Positions 7,252 through 13,963 of a stretch of DNA of 32,045 nt are shown here, piece by piece. Every line of letters begins with the position of its first letter. Position 1 is the first letter of the stretch. Under the pieces are notes generated by a model, which was not told the DNA's origin, ran no database searches, and saw only the letters and a list, made by a program, of their open reading frames with translations. The stretch covers positions 1 to 32,045 of the forward strand of contig CAZWRL010000006.1 in assembly GCA_964636345.1 (NCBI GenBank), written 5' to 3'. The position numbers and the translations under genes are program-made. Origin of the DNA: JBBTXJ01 sp964636345. GTDB taxonomy: Bacteria; Patescibacteriota; Patescibacteriia; Magasanikbacterales; JBBTXJ01.

Positions 7252-7461
7252 TTACGCTGAATCAGCAGAACAGGTGTCAAGACGTAATGTCTGAACTGGT
7301 TTAAGAGCTGACGCGGCGTGACGAACTTTAAAGAGCGGTTTCTTGGGGATTCCGTGGTGAGCGGCTGTGTGTTGAGGTACACTTCTACGCATGGCCGTTC
7401 ACCGCGGGTCCAGTCGGATTCCGCAAAACTACAACAGGGAGCAGGGAGGAGGAAAGGCCGG
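7252..7461 (+). promoter_or_regulatory. Long 5' leader of the proline-rich protein gene
   Basis: About 210 bases from the predicted transcript start to the ATG at 7462. A GTG at 7318 opens the same frame, but it lacks a Shine-Dalgarno and the codons up to 7461 do not resemble the downstream gene. A strong GGAGGAGG lies at 7445-7452. No compelling long hairpin was found here, unlike the next leaders. Confidence 0.5.
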
Positions 7462-8076
7462 ATGGCAGTCAGGACGCGCAGGGGAGTAAAATCCCCACCG
7501 CCTCCGGCGGATCCTCCGCCGGACGATGTTCCACCTCCGCCGCCTCCAAGGCCGGCGGACGACGAGGATGCAACCGCAACCAAGCCACCGCCTGGTGAGG
7601 GTGGTGCAACTTCCGAGGAGGAGAAGGTGGCAGAGAAGGTGGCAGACGAGAAGAAGGGCAAGAAGATCGGTGGTATCGGAGCCATCGGGCTCGTCGCACT
7701 CGTGCTCGTGTTCTGGGGGTTCGGCTGGTGGCCCTTCAACAAGAAGGGCGACGAGTCGCCGCAGACCACCGTGCAGGCGGGTCCCGTGACTCCCGCCACG
7801 TACACGCCGCCCGTGGTGACGCAGCCGCCTCCGCAGGCACAGCCCGCGCCGGCGCCGGTGGCCGCTCCGGCTCCCGCGCCGCCTGCGGCTCCCGCAGCTC
7901 CGCCCCCCGCGCCGACCCTGTCGGCCGAGGATCTGGACAAGCGGATCGCGGGGATCGCAGATCAGGAGGTGAGGGATTGCCTCCTGCGCCTGCGGATCTG
8001 GGACGTGGATCTGTCCACACCCAGCGCGCTGGACGCCGAGACCGCGAACTGCCGCAAGGCGGTCGCGGCCAAGTAG
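7462..8076 (+). CDS. Proline-rich single-pass membrane protein
   Basis: 204 residues. The N-terminal cytoplasmic part is basic then strongly Pro/Asp-rich (SPPPPADPPPDD, PPPPPPRP) followed by a Lys/Glu stretch (51-68); one membrane segment spans about 70-90 (GIGAIGLVALVLVFWGFGWW); then a Pro/Ala-rich extended linker (100-152) and a small helical C-terminal domain with two cysteines (Cys173 and Cys197) that could form a disulfide outside the membrane. The design resembles TonB/TolA-like bridging proteins, but no family motif is recognised. The ATG at 7462 follows a strong GGAGGAGG. Codons are much more GC-ending than in the flanking operons. Probable role: anchor linking the inner membrane to an outer layer; inference only. 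Confidence 0.75.
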   Translation: MAVRTRRGVKSPPPPADPPPDDVPPPPPPRPADDEDATATKPPPGEGGATSEEEKVAEKVADEKKGKKIGGIGAIGLVALVLVFWGFGWWPFNKKGDESPQTTVQAGPVTPATYTPPVVTQPPPQAQPAPAPVAAPAPAPPAAPAAPPPAPTLSAEDLDKRIAGIADQEVRDCLLRLRIWDVDLSTPSALDAETANCRKAVAAK

Positions 8077-8083
8077 ACGTGTA

Positions 8084-8283
8084 GACGTCTCGTAAGAGGC
8101 GTCAACTGACGCTCTAACGTCAAAACCCGTGGTCCGGCGTGCTCTAAACCAGCGCGCCGGACCTCTCCCTTTCGTTGATCTTGTGGACACACAAGCGTAG
8201 CGAAAGGGACAAAAAGTCCCATGTACCTTGATTCACAACGGGCCTTCGCGGCCCACAACCAAGACCTCGTCTAGGAAACGAGG
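8084..8283 (+). promoter_or_regulatory. Hairpin-dense 5' leader of the cysteine-rich exported protein
   Basis: Consecutive perfect or near-perfect hairpins: 8084-8103 (8 bp, one G-T pair, GTAA loop), 8107-8122 (5 bp), 8131-8163 (9 bp GGTCCGGCG/CGCCGGACC), 8166-8209 (9 bp TCCCTTTCG/CGAAAGGGA enclosing a 6-bp CTTGTG/CACAAG hairpin at 8180-8195), 8240-8254 (5 bp) and 8265-8283 (6 bp). A further hairpin GGGAC/GTCCC at 8206-8220 competes with the 8166-8209 stem, so two exclusive folds are possible. The final hairpin ends four bases before the Shine-Dalgarno GGAGG (8287-8291). Confidence 0.65.
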
Positions 8284-8346
8284 CATGGAGGTGCGCATGA
8301 TGAAGCGCATGTTCGCGATGGCCGCGATGGCGGCCGTGTGTCTGAT
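8236..8346 (+). repeat. Leader plus signal-peptide cassette, copy 1
   Basis: Near-identical to 10535-10641. It comprises a GGGCC/GGCCC hairpin, a CCTCGT/ACGAGG hairpin, GGAGG, TGCGC, the start codon and the signal-peptide codons MKRMF-x-MAAMAAVC. Differences are an extra ATG codon, a two-base longer second loop and a few substitutions. Confidence 0.9.
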
Positions 8347-9205
8347 CGGTGCGACGGTGTTCGGCCAGGGAACCTCGGCGGCGCCCGCGGCGTCGGCGAC
8401 CGAGTGCAAGAAGAGTGACGAGTGCGGCGACCCGACGCCGGTCTGCGACGTGGCCAAGGTGTGCCGCGCGCGGAGCCCGGCCGAGGATGCGGCCAAGATC
8501 CGGAAGGACAAGCAGGACGGGGCCAAGGCGGACGTGGAGTCCGCCGAGGAGGCCCTCGCGGCGGCCAAGGCCGACTGCGTCAAGGATCCCGCCCAGTGCG
8601 ATTCGCCGACGGCGACGCCGATCGCGGTGGCCAAGCAGCGTCTCGCCGAGGCCAAGCAGGCGGCGGCCAAGGTGGGCGTGCCGTCGGCCACGGCAACGGC
8701 CGTGGCCGGAAAGTGCTACGACACGCGCGTCCAGATGTGTTCGCTCGAGCCGATCCGCGGCACCTGCCAGGGCAGCTCACAGATCCTGCGATGCCCCGGC
8801 GTGCTCGCGGAGATCGATCCGCTCAAGGGTAGTGGTGGTGGTGCGAGCGAGGCGCGACTCGGCCGGATCGAGTCAACGCTCTGGGACCACGGGAAGCGGA
8901 TCAACGCTGTCGAGGGGGCGCAGGCCGCGCTCCTCGACGAGGCGGACCGCACCGGCGCCAGGGCAGAGGAGGCCTACGCGGCGGCGGTGAAGAAGCAGGA
9001 ATCCGAGGAGGAGGAGGCACACGCCTCCTCGGATGCTCCGGCCGCTGGCACGGGTCAGGGCGCGGGTGGCGACGTGGATACGGACAGGTTGGCAGGGTGC
9101 GTCGGCGCCAAGACCCGCTTTCTGAAGCGGGACAAGCGCTTGGCAAGCGACGCGGCTCGCCACAACGCTGCGGCGACGTGGTGCCTGGCGTCGCTCAACA
9201 AGTAG
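8297..9205 (+). CDS. Exported cysteine-rich coiled-coil protein
   Basis: 302 residues. Signal peptide MMKRMFAMAAMAAVCLIGATVFGQ, probable cleavage near residues 23-28. The mature protein has twelve cysteines clustered at 37-56 (C-x5-C-x6-C-x5-C), 94/101, 140-166 and 258/286, suggesting several disulfides. Helical, Ala/Lys/Glu-rich segments at about 60-125 and 185-250 look like coiled coils, with a Gly/Ala linker at 247-256. No known family. The start at 8297 is five bases after GGAGG and matches the start of the duplicated cassette in the collagen-like gene; upstream in-frame ATG codons from 8228 lie in the structured leader. It lies between the proline-rich anchor and the beta-barrel-like protein in the island and ends before a very strong terminator. 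Probably a structural cell-surface component. Confidence 0.75.
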   Translation: MMKRMFAMAAMAAVCLIGATVFGQGTSAAPAASATECKKSDECGDPTPVCDVAKVCRARSPAEDAAKIRKDKQDGAKADVESAEEALAAAKADCVKDPAQCDSPTATPIAVAKQRLAEAKQAAAKVGVPSATATAVAGKCYDTRVQMCSLEPIRGTCQGSSQILRCPGVLAEIDPLKGSGGGASEARLGRIESTLWDHGKRINAVEGAQAALLDEADRTGARAEEAYAAAVKKQESEEEEAHASSDAPAAGTGQGAGGDVDTDRLAGCVGAKTRFLKRDKRLASDAARHNAAATWCLASLNK

Positions 9206-9231
9206 CGGCGCCCAGCACCTTTCGGTAGTAC

Positions 9232-9285
9232 GGCTCGTGCGGGGGAGGAATTCAAAACTCCACCCCCGCACGAGCCACCTCTTTT
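9232..9285 (+). terminator. Strong rho-independent terminator
   Basis: 14-bp perfect stem GGCTCGTGCGGGGG (9232-9245) with CCCCCGCACGAGCC (9263-9276); the 17-base loop holds an extra GGAG/CTCC pair. It is followed by CTCTTTT at 9279-9285. Confidence 0.85.
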
Positions 9286-9291
9286 AGTGGG

Positions 9292-9386
9292 TTGCTTGCG
9301 AAGCAAAATACTGAAAGGGGTAAAAAGAAGCCCCGTGTTTATTAACTTCCCCTTTGTGGGGGCCCATGTGGCCTCCGCGGGGGCCA
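9292..9386 (+). promoter_or_regulatory. Structured leader of the coiled-coil/beta-barrel-like gene
   Basis: Hairpins at 9292-9306 (TTGCTT/AAGCAA, GCG loop), 9317-9334 (GGGG/CCCC), 9349-9361 (CCCC/GGGG) and 9369-9386 (TGGCC/GGCCA). The last one resembles the first hairpin of the duplicated cassette and again sits just before the ribosome-binding region (GGGAG at 9396-9400, ATG at 9403). No confident promoter was recognised between the terminator and this leader. Confidence 0.5.
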
Positions 9387-9402
9387 GAAAGGATAGGGAG
9401 CG

Positions 9403-10257
9403 ATGCGTTTTTCGCTGTTCGTCCTGATGGCCATCCTCGTGGTGGCCGCGCGTCCGGCGCAGGCAGCGCCGGCAACGACAGGGCAGCTCGCGAGAGCTGC
9501 CGTGGACATCAACCGCCAGAAGGCGGAGCTGGAGCGCCTGCGTGCCAGGGTTGCGGTGGAGATCGGTCGGCTGGAGAAGCGGGATCAGGAGCTGTCCCGT
9601 GACGTGAAGCGGTGCGTCAGTGGATGCACCGGGACCAGGAAGGCGCAGGCGAAGGTGCGCGAGAAGATCGCGGCCAAGCAGGTGCAGGTCAAGAACTACG
9701 ATCGGGAGATCGCGGCGCTGGACCAGCGCCTCTCCAGCGTGGAAAAGCGAGTCGGTGTCCTGGAGGGCGCCAACGAAGCCATCGCCGGAGAAGTGGAGGA
9801 GATCGGTGAATCGCTCGATCGCGAGATCGGGCGCGTGAACCGGCTCTTCCACTCCGGTCCGTACGTTTCCATCCTCGCAGGAGGGTGGTACCACGCGCCG
9901 CGCGGTCTCGTAGGAATCGGATTCGGCCATTCCCTGCCGGTCAACGAGTACCGGTGGCGGGCGGATTCCGAACTCCTGCTCGGACTTGCCGGAGGCGACA
10001 ACGCGTTCGGCGCGACGTTCACCGAACGGATCCGGCCCAACAGCCGGTTCTGGCTCGGAGTGAACGGAAGGGTCACCGTCGAGGCGACCCGAGATCTGGG
10101 ATACGTGAAGTCGTTCGCGCTCGGGATCGGGCCGTCGCTCGGCCTGGTGCTCGGGCACGCGGTGCTGACGGCCGACGTGTACGTCGGCTTCAACCGCGAC
10201 GCCTCCGCCCTCGACAAGGATGCCGGTATCGCTCTGCAGGCGGCGTACCGGTTCTAG
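9403..10257 (+). CDS. Exported coiled-coil protein with C-terminal beta-barrel-like domain
   Basis: 284 residues. Signal peptide MRFSLFVLMAILVVAARPAQA with AQA as likely cleavage site (about residue 21). Residues 25-148 are a long coiled coil with a C-x3-C pair (Cys71, Cys75). From about 152 the sequence changes to alternating hydrophobic/polar strands rich in Gly, Tyr and Trp (GPYVSILAGGWYH, RWRADSELLLGLAG, RFWLGVNGRVTVEA, SFALGIGPSLGLVLG, AVLTADVYVGFN) and the protein ends in AYRF. A terminal Phe on the last strand is the classical recognition feature of outer-membrane beta-barrels. That is surprising beside CPR-type genes, since these are thought to lack an outer membrane. Alternatives are a soluble beta-sandwich or foreign origin. 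GC-rich codons as in its island neighbours. Confidence 0.72.
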   Translation: MRFSLFVLMAILVVAARPAQAAPATTGQLARAAVDINRQKAELERLRARVAVEIGRLEKRDQELSRDVKRCVSGCTGTRKAQAKVREKIAAKQVQVKNYDREIAALDQRLSSVEKRVGVLEGANEAIAGEVEEIGESLDREIGRVNRLFHSGPYVSILAGGWYHAPRGLVGIGFGHSLPVNEYRWRADSELLLGLAGGDNAFGATFTERIRPNSRFWLGVNGRVTVEATRDLGYVKSFALGIGPSLGLVLGHAVLTADVYVGFNRDASALDKDAGIALQAAYRF

Positions 10258-10277
10258 GGGCCCCAAGCCCCATCCCT

Positions 10278-10353
10278 TCTGGCCGATCTCCTCCCAAGGC
10301 CAGATGCCTGTTGCCGAGCGGTCGTTTTCCCACAAGGATTGCGACCGCTCGGC
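10278..10353 (+). terminator. Two hairpins after the beta-barrel-like gene
   Basis: A 7-bp stem TCTGGCC/GGCCAGA (10278-10304) is followed by a 12-bp perfect stem GCCGAGCGGTCG/CGACCGCTCGGC (10313-10353, 17-base loop) with a pyrimidine-rich TCTCTCTTCC tail. The second could terminate transcription, although the tail is not a pure T run; it could equally be a leader element of the next gene. Confidence 0.5.
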
Positions 10354-10441
10354 TCTCTCTTCCTCCGCGCTACCGCCGTAGTGTGGAGAAAGAGGGACCT
10401 CACTGTTCCGTCCATATTCTGTTGTGTGGGATCTTCCCCCT

Positions 10442-10580
10442 TTACCGGGTGGTAAGAGCCAAGCATGGGCCACGCAACCGCGTGTGGGCGGAATCGTGAG
10501 GTTCCAAGAACCTTACAAACAGGGAATTGGTTTTCAACGGGCCTTCGCGGCCCACAACAAAGTCCTCGTCGGAAACGAGG
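10442..10580 (+). promoter_or_regulatory. Hairpin-dense 5' leader of the collagen-like lipoprotein
   Basis: Hairpins at 10442-10455 (TTACC/GGTAA), 10471-10484 (CACGC/GCGTG), 10496-10516 (9 bp GTGAGGTTC/GAACCTTAC with a three-base loop), 10539-10553 and 10564-10580. The last two are the copies of the duplicated cassette, placed just before GGAGG at 10585-10589. Apart from these hairpins the gap 10258-10594 holds no gene and no confident promoter; TATTCT near 10413 is a poor -10 candidate. Confidence 0.6.
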
Positions 10581-10641
10581 CAAAGGAGGTGCGCATGAAG
10601 CGCATGTTCCTGATGGCCGCGATGGCGGCCGTGTGTGTGGT
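10535..10641 (+). repeat. Leader plus signal-peptide cassette, copy 2
   Basis: Copy of 8236-8346 in front of the collagen-like gene. The stems of both hairpins are unchanged, the loop of the second is CGGAA instead of CTAGGAA, and the spacing GGAGG-TGCGC-ATG is identical. Similarity fades soon after the signal peptide hydrophobic core. Confidence 0.9.
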
Positions 10642-12460
10642 CGGGTGTAACGGGTTCGAGGGCGCCGCGGGCCAGTCGGGTCCGCAGGGTGAGCCCGGCA
10701 CGCCCGGCGCGAGCGGGTTCCGGTGCTGGGACTTCGACATGGACGGCGTGAACGACAGCGCGGAGGACACGAACGGCGACAACGCCTTCGACGTCCGCGA
10801 CTGCAACGGCGCGCAGGGCGAGCGCGGCGAGGCTGGTCCCGAGGGGCCGGCTGGTGCGCAGGGCCCGGTTGGGCCGCAGGGTCAGCAGGGCGAGCCCGGA
10901 GAGCCGGGCCAGCCCGGTGCGCAGGGCCCGGTTGGGCCGCAGGGTCAGCAGGGCGAGCCCGGCGAGGGTGAGGGCGAGACGCCCGTGGAGGGCGAGGGTG
11001 AGGGCGAGACGCCCGAGCCGGAGTGCCAGGTTGGTACGGGCGACTGCCCGTGCTACCCGAACGGTACGTGCGACGGCTACCTCCTCTGCGAGGACGGCGC
11101 TTGTCGCTACGATTCGGACGGCGACGGTGTCACGGACTGGCAGGACAACTGCCGGAACGTGCAGAACGATCAGGCGGATCTGGACCAGGACGGCGACGGC
11201 GACCGGTGCGACGGTGACGTGGATGGGGACGGGATCACGAACGCGGGCGACACATGCCCGCGCATCCCGAACCCGGACAACGATCCGGCGCGGTGCGCCC
11301 CGCCGGCCGAGTGCCGGGAGTCCGAGCAGTGCGACGATGGGAACGCGTGTACGACCGACATCTGCAACATGCAGGGTCGGTGCACGCACAACTTCGTCGT
11401 CTGCGACGATGGACTCCAGTGCTCGGTGGATACCTGCAACCCGGGCTACGGGTGCGGGCGAGTGGCCGACGATGCGAAGTGCCCGCAGGGGCAGCTCTGC
11501 TTCGTCTGGCCCCTGGAGTATCGGCAGTTCCCGGACGTTCCGGCCGAGGGGTGCTACGAATGCACCAACGACTTCGGTCTCGGACGCGAGGGGCAGTGCG
11601 ACGACGGCAACGCGTGCACCGTGGACTCGTGCGATGACAATCGCATGTGTCTGCACGAAGCACGGACGTGCGACGCGGCGCAGGGTCTGTCCTGCGTGGA
11701 GTTCATGGCTGCCGACAACGTCGGCGAGACGTGGGCGTGCACCCGCGACGAGGACGGGGATGGCTACTACGCGTTCATCCCCCGCGGTGTCCCGGCGAAC
11801 ACCCGCGTGGACTGCAACGATCGGGATGCGCTGATCCACCCGCTCGCCCGCGAAGTGTGCGGGAATGGCGTGGACGACGACTGCAGCGGGTTCGTCGACG
11901 ACCAGGACGTGTGCCCGCGGGACTGCAACCCCGGGCAGGTACGGGTATGTGGCACGGACGTCGGTGCGTGCGTGGTTGGTCAGCAGACCTGCGACGCGAA
12001 CGGCCGATGGGGTTCCTGCAACGACGTACGGCCCGTCGCCGAGTCCTGCAACTCGCGGGACGACGACTGCGACGGACAGACCGACGAGGGTCTGAACTGC
12101 GCGGCGCCTCCGGCGGGCGGTGGTCCGGGTCCGGACGGTGGTAACGACACGGTTCGCGTGTGCGTGCCCGCCGACCCGGCCGGAACGTGGCAGGTGAGCA
12201 TCTGGGGGACCCCGAACGGTGGGGTCTTCGAAGTGCAGCACGGCCAGTGCAGGGAGATATCGACGCTGGACGACCACCGTTCGGGGCTGCGCTTCAACGC
12301 GCGGCGTCCGAACAACGGGTCGTACTGCGCCGGGTGGGTGAACAACCCGGCGGATCTCCGCAGCACCTGCGACGGGTTCAGGGTGTACGTGGACGGTGTC
12401 CAGCAGGGGCTGGAAGTCGTCAACGACGCGCAGGGGATCAACTACCGGATCCGGCCGTAA
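10595..12460 (+). CDS. Collagen-like, cysteine-rich lipoprotein with TSP3 and MopE-type motifs
   Basis: 621 residues. MKRMFLMAAMAAVCVVGC is a lipoprotein signal with Cys18 as the probable lipidated residue. Gly-X-Y collagen repeats occur at about 26-41 and 76-125, interrupted by a CWDFDMDGVNDSAEDTNGD segment (calcium-binding-like) that commonly interrupts bacterial collagen-like proteins. An EGEGEGETP linker follows, then thrombospondin type 3-like acidic repeats (DSDGDGVTDWQDNC, DLDQDGDGDRCDGDVDGDG), two CDDGNACTxDxC cysteine modules, and MopE/PF11617-type motifs DCNDRDALIHP...NGVDDDCSGFVDD and NSRDDDCDGQTDEG. The last 90 residues form a small beta-rich domain. This module set is typical of deltaproteobacterial/myxobacterial surface proteins. 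The start at 10595 follows GGAGG by five bases and matches cassette copy 1. Very GC-rich codons. Likely a calcium-stabilised surface fibre. Confidence 0.85.
   Translation: MKRMFLMAAMAAVCVVGCNGFEGAAGQSGPQGEPGTPGASGFRCWDFDMDGVNDSAEDTNGDNAFDVRDCNGAQGERGEAGPEGPAGAQGPVGPQGQQGEPGEPGQPGAQGPVGPQGQQGEPGEGEGETPVEGEGEGETPEPECQVGTGDCPCYPNGTCDGYLLCEDGACRYDSDGDGVTDWQDNCRNVQNDQADLDQDGDGDRCDGDVDGDGITNAGDTCPRIPNPDNDPARCAPPAECRESEQCDDGNACTTDICNMQGRCTHNFVVCDDGLQCSVDTCNPGYGCGRVADDAKCPQGQLCFVWPLEYRQFPDVPAEGCYECTNDFGLGREGQCDDGNACTVDSCDDNRMCLHEARTCDAAQGLSCVEFMAADNVGETWACTRDEDGDGYYAFIPRGVPANTRVDCNDRDALIHPLAREVCGNGVDDDCSGFVDDQDVCPRDCNPGQVRVCGTDVGACVVGQQTCDANGRWGSCNDVRPVAESCNSRDDDCDGQTDEGLNCAAPPAGGGPGPDGGNDTVRVCVPADPAGTWQVSIWGTPNGGVFEVQHGQCREISTLDDHRSGLRFNARRPNNGSYCAGWVNNPADLRSTCDGFRVYVDGVQQGLEVVNDAQGINYRIRP
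10853..10962 (+). repeat. Two exact 47-bp direct repeats in the collagen region
   Basis: 10853-10899 equals 10916-10962, with a 63-bp period, i.e. 21 codons or seven Gly-X-Y triplets. Exact identity at DNA level points to recent slippage or recombination and a collagen length that may vary between strains. Confidence 0.92.
10961..11015 (+). repeat. Two 25-bp direct repeats encoding EGEGEGETP
   Basis: 10961-10985 and 10991-11015 are identical, period 30 bp (ten codons), encoding the Glu/Gly-rich linker after the collagen region. Confidence 0.88.
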
Positions 12461-12533
12461 GGGGCCATCCGGTAGCGAGTAGTTCCTTCCGAGTTCTCGG
12501 GGCTCCCGGGTTCCCAACCTGGTAGAGTCCCAC

Positions 12534-12575
12534 GGGGCCTGGTCATCATCGATGATCAGGCCCCTTTTCTTTTTT
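12534..12575 (+). terminator. Strong terminator closing the GC-rich island
   Basis: 14-bp stem GGGGCCTGGTCATC (12534-12547) with GATGATCAGGCCCC (12551-12564), one G-T pair, three-base loop, followed by TTTTCTTTTTT. Confidence 0.92.
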
Positions 12576-12576
12576 A

Positions 12577-12585
12577 TGCTATAAT
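12577..12585 (+). promoter_or_regulatory. Extended -10 promoter of the polysaccharide operon
   Basis: TG-C-TATAAT directly after the terminator T run. The sequence where a -35 would lie is terminator stem, so the extended -10 probably suffices. The expected transcript start (about 12592) coincides with a GTG start codon, giving a leaderless mRNA. Confidence 0.7.
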
Positions 12586-12588
12586 CTA

Positions 12589-13962
12589 GTGGTGTCCCGC
12601 GACTTCACACAACTTTTTTTCGTACTCTTTCTTTCCATGCTTGGTGCCGTAATGAGTGTCTACATGCCCGGCGCGGTTTTTGTGGCGCTTGTTTTGTGCG
12701 CGGTGATCTGGGCGCTTTCGTATAAACCGATATATGGACTGTATGTCCTGCTTTTTTTATACCCCCTGCTTAGTTGGCAAATTAATTTGGGCGGGTATGA
12801 ATCGTTGCAGAATACGTTTTTTGCTAACATAAACGCGCCCGTTGCGGATTTTTGGGCGTTGCTGTTGATTGCGGCGACCGCGCTGCATTTCTTTCGTGAT
12901 CGCGTGCGTACGCGGTTGTTGCTTCCCGGCCTGCCACTTTTTATTTTATTTTTTCTTTCCGCGCTCACGTCTCTTTTTACCGTTGCTGATTCTGACGTGG
13001 CGTCCGGCGTGCAGTACATCGCGCGGAATATCCTATTTATTTATTGCGCGTATGTTTTGTTGCCGGTGAATAGTGTGCGGCGGCGTGAAGAGCTATGGCG
13101 CGGCGCGCGCGTATTGTTGATTGTTGGCGCGCTCGCGACACTTTGGGGCATCGCGTCTTTGTTTATTGTTGAACCATTCTGGGGTGTCTGGCGGCGTGTG
13201 ACGCCGTTTGCCATCGGCGGCTGGGCGCCGTTTGGATTATTTCATAATGATCTCGCCGAGGTGCTGGTTGCTATCTTGCCGCTTGTTTTTTATTGGCAGT
13301 ATCGTGAAACGCGCGACGCATGGCGGAAGATTGCATTTTTGTACGCGACGGTGATGACCGCGGTTACGCTCTTGACTTTCAGCCGTACGGCGTGGATAGT
13401 ACTCTTTGTACAGGCCGTGATTTTTATGGCGCTCTCCACGCGCGTGGCGTGGCGCGCGGTGGTGCGGCGCGTTCTGCCGTTTGCCGCGGTGGTTGTGGTG
13501 CCCATTACCATCTACATGCTGATATTTTCCGGAAGTTCGTATGTGGCGTCATCAACATCGGCGCGCGTGGATTTGGCGCGCATTGCGATGATTGCGTTTG
13601 CCGAGCATCCGATTATTGGCAACGGCGTGGGTACGTACATCAGTTTGGTGGCGGGCGCGACGGCGTTTCGCATTGAATATGGTCCGCCATTTGACGCGCA
13701 TGGTGTTATTCAAAAGCTCGCGGCAGAGCAGGGCGTGCTTGGGCTCATTACCTTTTTCTTGTTGGTGGGTGCACTTCTCATGATAGTATATCGCGCGTGG
13801 CGCTCCGAAAAGGATGAGCACTATCGCGAATTATTGCTGGCTATGCTGGTGATGGCCGCGGGCGCGGTGGTATTTCAAGTTTTTAATACGCAATATTACA
13901 CGGCAAAGATGTGGATGCCGATAGGGTTGGCGCTTGCCGCCGTAGCACTACGTAAAAAATAA
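12589..13962 (+). CDS. O-antigen ligase/polymerase-like (Wzy/WaaL) membrane protein
   Basis: 457 residues with about eleven to twelve hydrophobic segments and the layout of the O-antigen ligase family (PF04932): a central SRTAWIVLFVQAVIFMAL membrane helix after the main cytoplasmic turn, a large extracytoplasmic loop (about 320-375) containing HPIIGNGVGTYISLV and FDAHGVIQKLAAEQGVLGL, then final membrane helices. Such enzymes polymerise lipid-linked glycan repeat units or join them to an acceptor at the outer face of the membrane. The start is GTG at 12589 or, one codon later, GTG at 12592; the extended -10 at 12577-12585 favours a leaderless start here. First gene of a four-gene operon with three glycosyltransferases; one base separates it from the next. 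Confidence 0.85.
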   Translation: MVSRDFTQLFFVLFLSMLGAVMSVYMPGAVFVALVLCAVIWALSYKPIYGLYVLLFLYPLLSWQINLGGYESLQNTFFANINAPVADFWALLLIAATALHFFRDRVRTRLLLPGLPLFILFFLSALTSLFTVADSDVASGVQYIARNILFIYCAYVLLPVNSVRRREELWRGARVLLIVGALATLWGIASLFIVEPFWGVWRRVTPFAIGGWAPFGLFHNDLAEVLVAILPLVFYWQYRETRDAWRKIAFLYATVMTAVTLLTFSRTAWIVLFVQAVIFMALSTRVAWRAVVRRVLPFAAVVVVPITIYMLIFSGSSYVASSTSARVDLARIAMIAFAEHPIIGNGVGTYISLVAGATAFRIEYGPPFDAHGVIQKLAAEQGVLGLITFFLLVGALLMIVYRAWRSEKDEHYRELLLAMLVMAAGAVVFQVFNTQYYTAKMWMPIGLALAAVALRKK

Positions 13963-13963
13963 C

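Noticed and set aside
7318..7461. GTG at 7318 as the start of the proline-rich protein
   Set aside because: No Shine-Dalgarno there, different codon composition, and a strong GGAGGAGG stands just before ATG 7462.
10853..10962. CRISPR-like short repeats in the collagen region
   Set aside because: Only two copies, in frame, encoding Gly-X-Y triplets; no spacers and no cas genes in the window.
5316..12460. Mobile element or prophage as the source of the island
   Set aside because: No transposase, integrase, phage structural gene, terminal inverted repeats or target duplication could be recognised.
10442..12517. A 691-codon open frame on the minus strand opposite the collagen-like gene, and a 472-codon one at 9055-10473
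   Set aside because: Both mirror real GC-rich genes with signal peptides and known motifs on the plus strand. Long antisense frames are expected where codons end in G or C, and their products show no family features.
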